Source: Pholiota molesta (lineage: Eukaryota > Basidiomycota > Agaricomycetes > Agaricales > Strophariaceae). From it: a stretch of DNA of 64,000 bases. The stretch spans positions 186,001 through 250,000 of the forward strand of contig JACGCK010000023.1 of the NCBI GenBank assembly GCA_014925825.1, given 5' to 3'. The notes beneath the pieces are model-generated. The model worked only from the letters and a program-made list of their open reading frames with translations. It was not told where the DNA came from and ran no database searches. The translations under genes and the position numbers were made by a program. Below are positions 60,707 through 64,000 of this stretch, piece by piece (positions within the stretch are counted from its first letter, which is position 1; each line of letters starts with the position of its first letter).

Positions 60707-62771
60707 CCTGGGCGGGGCGGTACGTTGGCGGAGAACAGGAAGAGCGAAGGTAGGAGTTTATCAAGACGCGCCCTCTATTCTTAGGGAGGTTAAGGAGAGT
60801 GGTGACGGCGGGGATATGTCATGAATATGTTTTAAGAGAGATGCACTCCGCCTGGGACGGGTGCGAGAGAGCCAACGAGGCGGCATTCTTCAAAACGCAA
60901 ACTCTTCGATCATCACTGCCATGACGAATGTGGTTTGGAGCACTTCCATAAATAGAAATCGCCCCCTTGGCCAAAGCCAGGCTGCCTCCCCTATGCTTTC
61001 TTACATACATACACTGTATATTTGGGGCACCCAGATCTCAGGCCTCAGGTACCAGAATTCAGAACCAAGTTTGTACTATTTGTAGGCTCATATCTGATCA
61101 TGAGGCTTTCATCTACCCTCAGGGATTCGTTCGATTGGCTTGTCTTCATCCACGTTTCCCGCCACCACCTGCAAATAGCTTCAGATGCATATGGAAAATC
61201 AGTCCGCTCAATCAGAATGACAGCCTAGATGTTGTTATCAAGAACTCGTCAAAGTATTGTTGTCTGAGATGAGTCTTAGGTCTGTCCAGGTTTATCTAGG
61301 AACAAGAAGTACAGGTGCGACCCAATCATCATTAACATATTTATACCCAATCAGGTTATCGGACCTGCGGGGATGGAAAGGCAGCAAAGTACTGAGAAGA
61401 TCTTCGAAGCTCTTAAGTGCTCTACATACGGCCAGGTCTTTGGAAGGTTAGCGACGTGGCAGGACGTGGCGTGCCCGGTTATGCTTAACTTCATTTGCGG
61501 AAGCTGAATGCCGGCGTAAACGAGCTTCAGGCTTCAGCTCTGCAATCGGTGCGCGGTGCTCCAAAAAATCTCTCTTGTACATAGCAAGAACCGGTCTCAG
61601 GGATAGACAGCGAAACAATAACAATGGCACACACATACACGATTGACCGTAAACTGGCCGCGGCGAAGGTAAAGGAACATTTGCGATGATTTTAACTAAT
61701 TGCACACCAAGTAGGGTAAAATGGAATGTATTTTGGCTAACTATAGGAGAAGGAAAGCTCGTCTATGATCGTCATGGGCGACATTCACGGAGAGCTTAAT
61801 GAATTCATGAGCGGCCACTTACAACGTTATTTTACCTCTTGTGTCAAGAAGGGCCAATATGTACCGGTAATTCTGGCGATCTTTCCGAGGCGATTCCGCA
61901 ACGTCTTGGGATCGGACACAGGCACTGCACAAACGAGGCTGGCTCGGATGGATCCTGACCATTTTTAATAAATGCACGGCTCAATAATATTACTGGTAAG
62001 CTGTACTGACATCTACTCAGATAATTATCAGCTGACCGTTCAAGCGCTCACTTCCCTATCAATCCAACTTTTTAAGCGTCCTGACTCGTCGCTGAGGCCA
62101 CTAGCAGCTCATAATAGAGCTCGATGCAAGAAGCATCAAAGTTATAAGTTGCGAATACTTAACCAAAATGCATTGAGCACTCGCGGCCACCAATACGGCC
62201 ACTCCAAAAAGCAAATAGCCGCCACCACACATGCCTTGATGCCGTTTCACCCATGATAGGCTTTATTGGGGCGTAATTCAATTCGAGTACTACGTCGTGC
62301 TAATGAGTGGTAGGAACTTTGTTTTGATCACTGGGAACTATGGAGTACATGAGAGCCGGTACCCCACTCTATCAGGTGAATGCATTATAGATCTAAATGA
62401 AATCATATTATCAATAGCACGTCCGAGCAATTTCCTGCAATCTCCTAAAACATGTTTTCCTCGGCCATCATTAAGTTCCCCGAGATGATTGAATCAGAAT
62501 GTGCCTGATCATTCACTTATCTAGACGCCCAAATCCCTCGTGCTGCCTTGTCAGTTGAATTCGGCGTCGGTATTGTGCCGCAAGGCACTCCCGCACATTC
62601 AAATATTCAAGTACCAAAGAAATTTATTTAAATTGGACAGGTTGTAGAAAAAGCCAAACCGATTGGTTTCTGGGATACAACTGCAATGTCGAAAACGATT
62701 GTTATTTCAGCAATTTTTACTAAGTTACACAATTCATACAAGTCTCAGAACGTGCATTCTTCATGCTTAGC
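60707..62771. other. 2-kb gene-poor stretch
   Basis: No conserved gene is recognised apart from the doubtful short frame at 61624-61968 listed separately. The region is upstream of the F-box gene and downstream of the esterase gene. Confidence 0.4.
61624..61968 (+). CDS. Short spliced frame with a metallophosphoesterase-like GDIHG motif, doubtful
   Basis: Exons 61624-61668 and 61747-61968 join through a GT-AG intron to MAHTYTIDRKLAAAKEKESS, then SMIVMGDIHGELNEF. GD-x-HG is the first metal-binding motif of calcineurin-like phosphoesterases, but the rest of the family pattern (GD-x-x-D, GNHE) is not seen and the frame stops after about 89 residues. It could be a gene remnant, a gene broken by consensus errors, or chance. 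Confidence 0.25.
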
Positions 62772-64000
62772 TTAAACAAGGGTAGGAACAGTCCAGTCGA
62801 TCCAGTCGGAATCGACAAAGCCAAGGCCATTGGCACCATCGGTCTTGACAAAAGTGGTGTTGGTGCTTTGGCCCTTGAGGAACTTGTTGATAAACGCGTC
62901 AAGGTCGGGTTGCTCGCTGGAAGGGAAGGCGCAGTGTGCATGGTTTCCAACCTGGGAGACACCCATTCTATCCGGGACACCCAACGCCTGCCAGATCTTG
63001 TTGGCTGTCTTCATGCATCCAAAGACAGATTCTGGGCCGAGCCAGTCGATGCCGGTGTTGTCGATGATCAAGAGCGCTCGTGGCGCAATCAGTCCAGCGA
63101 GCATATGGTGGTCGAAGGGGAGGGCGGGGACCTGATCAACGTAATTGGCGAAGTTGGTAGAGAACCACACGTTCTCGCCGACAATCTCAGAGGCAGTTTG
63201 AGTGCTGGTACCGCTGGCAAGCATCTTGTCGGAGATACGCCAGCAGCCGGCACCGCCTGAGCCGGACTCTTGCGGGATGGTGAGCGCAATACGGGGCTCG
63301 AATGCGCCGGCAACGAGGGCGCCCTTTCCATTGCGAGAGCAGCCAGTGACGGCAAGCTTGGTGAGATCGAGTTTGAGTGAAGGGGTGACCTCGAGGACGT
63401 CGATGATTCGGCTGACACCCCAGGCCCAGGCGGTCATGGCAGAGGCGGAGTGGCCCGCTCCATATATGGTATAGAACTTTCCTTTTCCGCGACTGGTTGT
63501 GTCCGTCTGCGCGGCCATGTCATCATTGTTGAACGTGAGCACAGCCACACCTGCAGGTGTCGGGATACTCATTCCACCAACGGCGATGATGGCAGGGTAT
63601 GGCGCAGTTCCAGAACTCGGTAAGGAGACAGACACGGTGAACGAGATCGATTTTCCAGAGTCGGAGATATTGATGGTGAGAGTGTTGCCAGAGTAGGAGC
63701 CAGTGACGCTTGCTGGTTTGCCCGGGAGGGTTCCGAGCTCGTAGCGTTGGAATAACTGGCTGATTTCCGCCTGACGGCAGGTCCATTGATCCTTGGTGGC
63801 TACAGCGGACCCATCAGCCGCGAATTTGAAGGGGTTGGGCAACTTAGAGTTGGACACCAACGTGAGCGAGGCTGGAAGAGTGGTGCATGTTCCGGGAGTC
63901 GGCGTTCCGGTGGGCTGGGTGTTGGTTGTTGTCGGTGGTCCTGAGGTAGTAGTTGGGCAATAGTTTTGGTTGTTACTGGTGGCACCGTTGGAGTTGACGT
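62772..64000 (-). CDS. Glucuronoyl esterase, CE15 (N-terminus beyond window)
   Basis: Secreted enzyme that cuts ester bonds between lignin alcohols and 4-O-methyl-glucuronic acid of glucuronoxylan. The visible part begins in a Thr/Pro-rich linker (TTTSGPPTTTNTQPTGTPTP) that would follow a signal peptide and, possibly, a CBM1 outside the window. The catalytic domain shows WTCRQAEISQLFQRYELGTL, the nucleophile motif GCSRNGKGA, the acidic residue in IPQESGSGGAGCW, GENVWFSTNF, ALPFDHHMLAGLIAPRALLI and the catalytic His in GNHAHCAFP. The protein ends DWIDWTVPTLV. No intron falls in the visible 1.2 kb and the frame is clean. It suggests a plant-litter or wood decayer. Confidence 0.95.
   Translation of the reverse strand, partial: VNSNGATSNNQNYCPTTTSGPPTTTNTQPTGTPTPGTCTTLPASLTLVSNSKLPNPFKFAADGSAVATKDQWTCRQAEISQLFQRYELGTLPGKPASVTGSYSGNTLTINISDSGKSISFTVSVSLPSSGTAPYPAIIAVGGMSIPTPAGVAVLTFNNDDMAAQTDTTSRGKGKFYTIYGAGHSASAMTAWAWGVSRIIDVLEVTPSLKLDLTKLAVTGCSRNGKGALVAGAFEPRIALTIPQESGSGGAGCWRISDKMLASGTSTQTASEIVGENVWFSTNFANYVDQVPALPFDHHMLAGLIAPRALLIIDNTGIDWLGPESVFGCMKTANKIWQALGVPDRMGVSQVGNHAHCAFPSSEQPDLDAFINKFLKGQSTNTTFVKTDGANGLGFVDSDWIDWTVPTLV

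Noticed and set aside
62763..63260. 165-codon plus-strand frame opposite the glucuronoyl esterase
   Set aside because: It is the antisense shadow of a GC-rich, strongly coding minus-strand gene and has no motif of its own.

Overview
The window is nuclear DNA of a filamentous basidiomycete, most probably a mushroom-forming Agaricomycete. The evidence is a dense set of genes cut by many introns of about 50-60 nt, a fungal Zn(II)2Cys6 regulator, a Dicer, a DAL5-type MFS carrier, an FCY2-type purine/cytosine permease, F-box proteins of the expanded basidiomycete type, a 7TM membrane protein of a type abundant in agarics, and a secreted CE15 glucuronoyl esterase of lignocellulose decay. No operon, CRISPR or phage structure is present. 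About 31 protein-coding genes, one tRNA and two inverted-repeat elements can be supported.

Layout. 1-10.7 kb: F-box protein (partial, minus), SSU72 CTD phosphatase, 1-Cys peroxiredoxin, proteasome alpha-2, a short Zn2Cys6 protein, and an aldehyde dehydrogenase (minus). 11-18.3 kb: cytochrome oxidase subunit 8, a 6-kb Dicer gene (minus) and a 329-bp foldback element in the region upstream of Dicer. 19-28.5 kb: an isopenicillin-N-synthase-like 2OG-Fe(II) oxygenase, a conserved basidiomycete protein, a DUF7719-like membrane protein, a probable nucleolar protein, a Pro-rich conserved protein and a ZNRD2/p27-autoantigen-like zinc protein. 28.7-40 kb: EDEM-type mannosidase-like protein, APRT, ribosomal protein eS1, ATG10, acetyl-CoA acetyltransferase and an MFS transporter. 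40-50 kb: two conserved hypothetical genes, tRNA-Thr(CGU), a second inverted-repeat element and a 7TM protein, all in a gene-poor stretch. 50-64 kb: purine/cytosine permease, FMP32/MCUR1-like protein, PYM, GPN3, a second 2OG-Fe(II) oxygenase, a large F-box protein and the partial glucuronoyl esterase.

The genes are mostly unlinked housekeeping functions: transcription and mRNA quality control (SSU72, PYM), protein turnover (proteasome, EDEM, F-box), autophagy (ATG10), RNA silencing (Dicer), translation (eS1, tRNA), mitochondria (COX8, FMP32, thiolase) and nutrient uptake. Several sit in tight divergent pairs (eS1/ATG10, ZNRD2/EDEM, PYM/GPN3) or tight convergent pairs (EDEM/APRT).

Two window-wide observations matter to any user. 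First, many genes that should be intact, including proteasome alpha-2, thiolase, FMP32, PYM and Dicer, need a one-base correction to stay in frame. Most corrections can be explained by one base lost from a short homopolymer run, so consensus error is more likely than mass pseudogenisation. Second, four introns use GC-AG borders, which GT-AG-only gene callers would mis-model. The most interesting biology is the Dicer: both RNase III centres are complete but the helicase has lost Walker A and the DECH box, and a near-perfect 116-bp inverted repeat lies just upstream.
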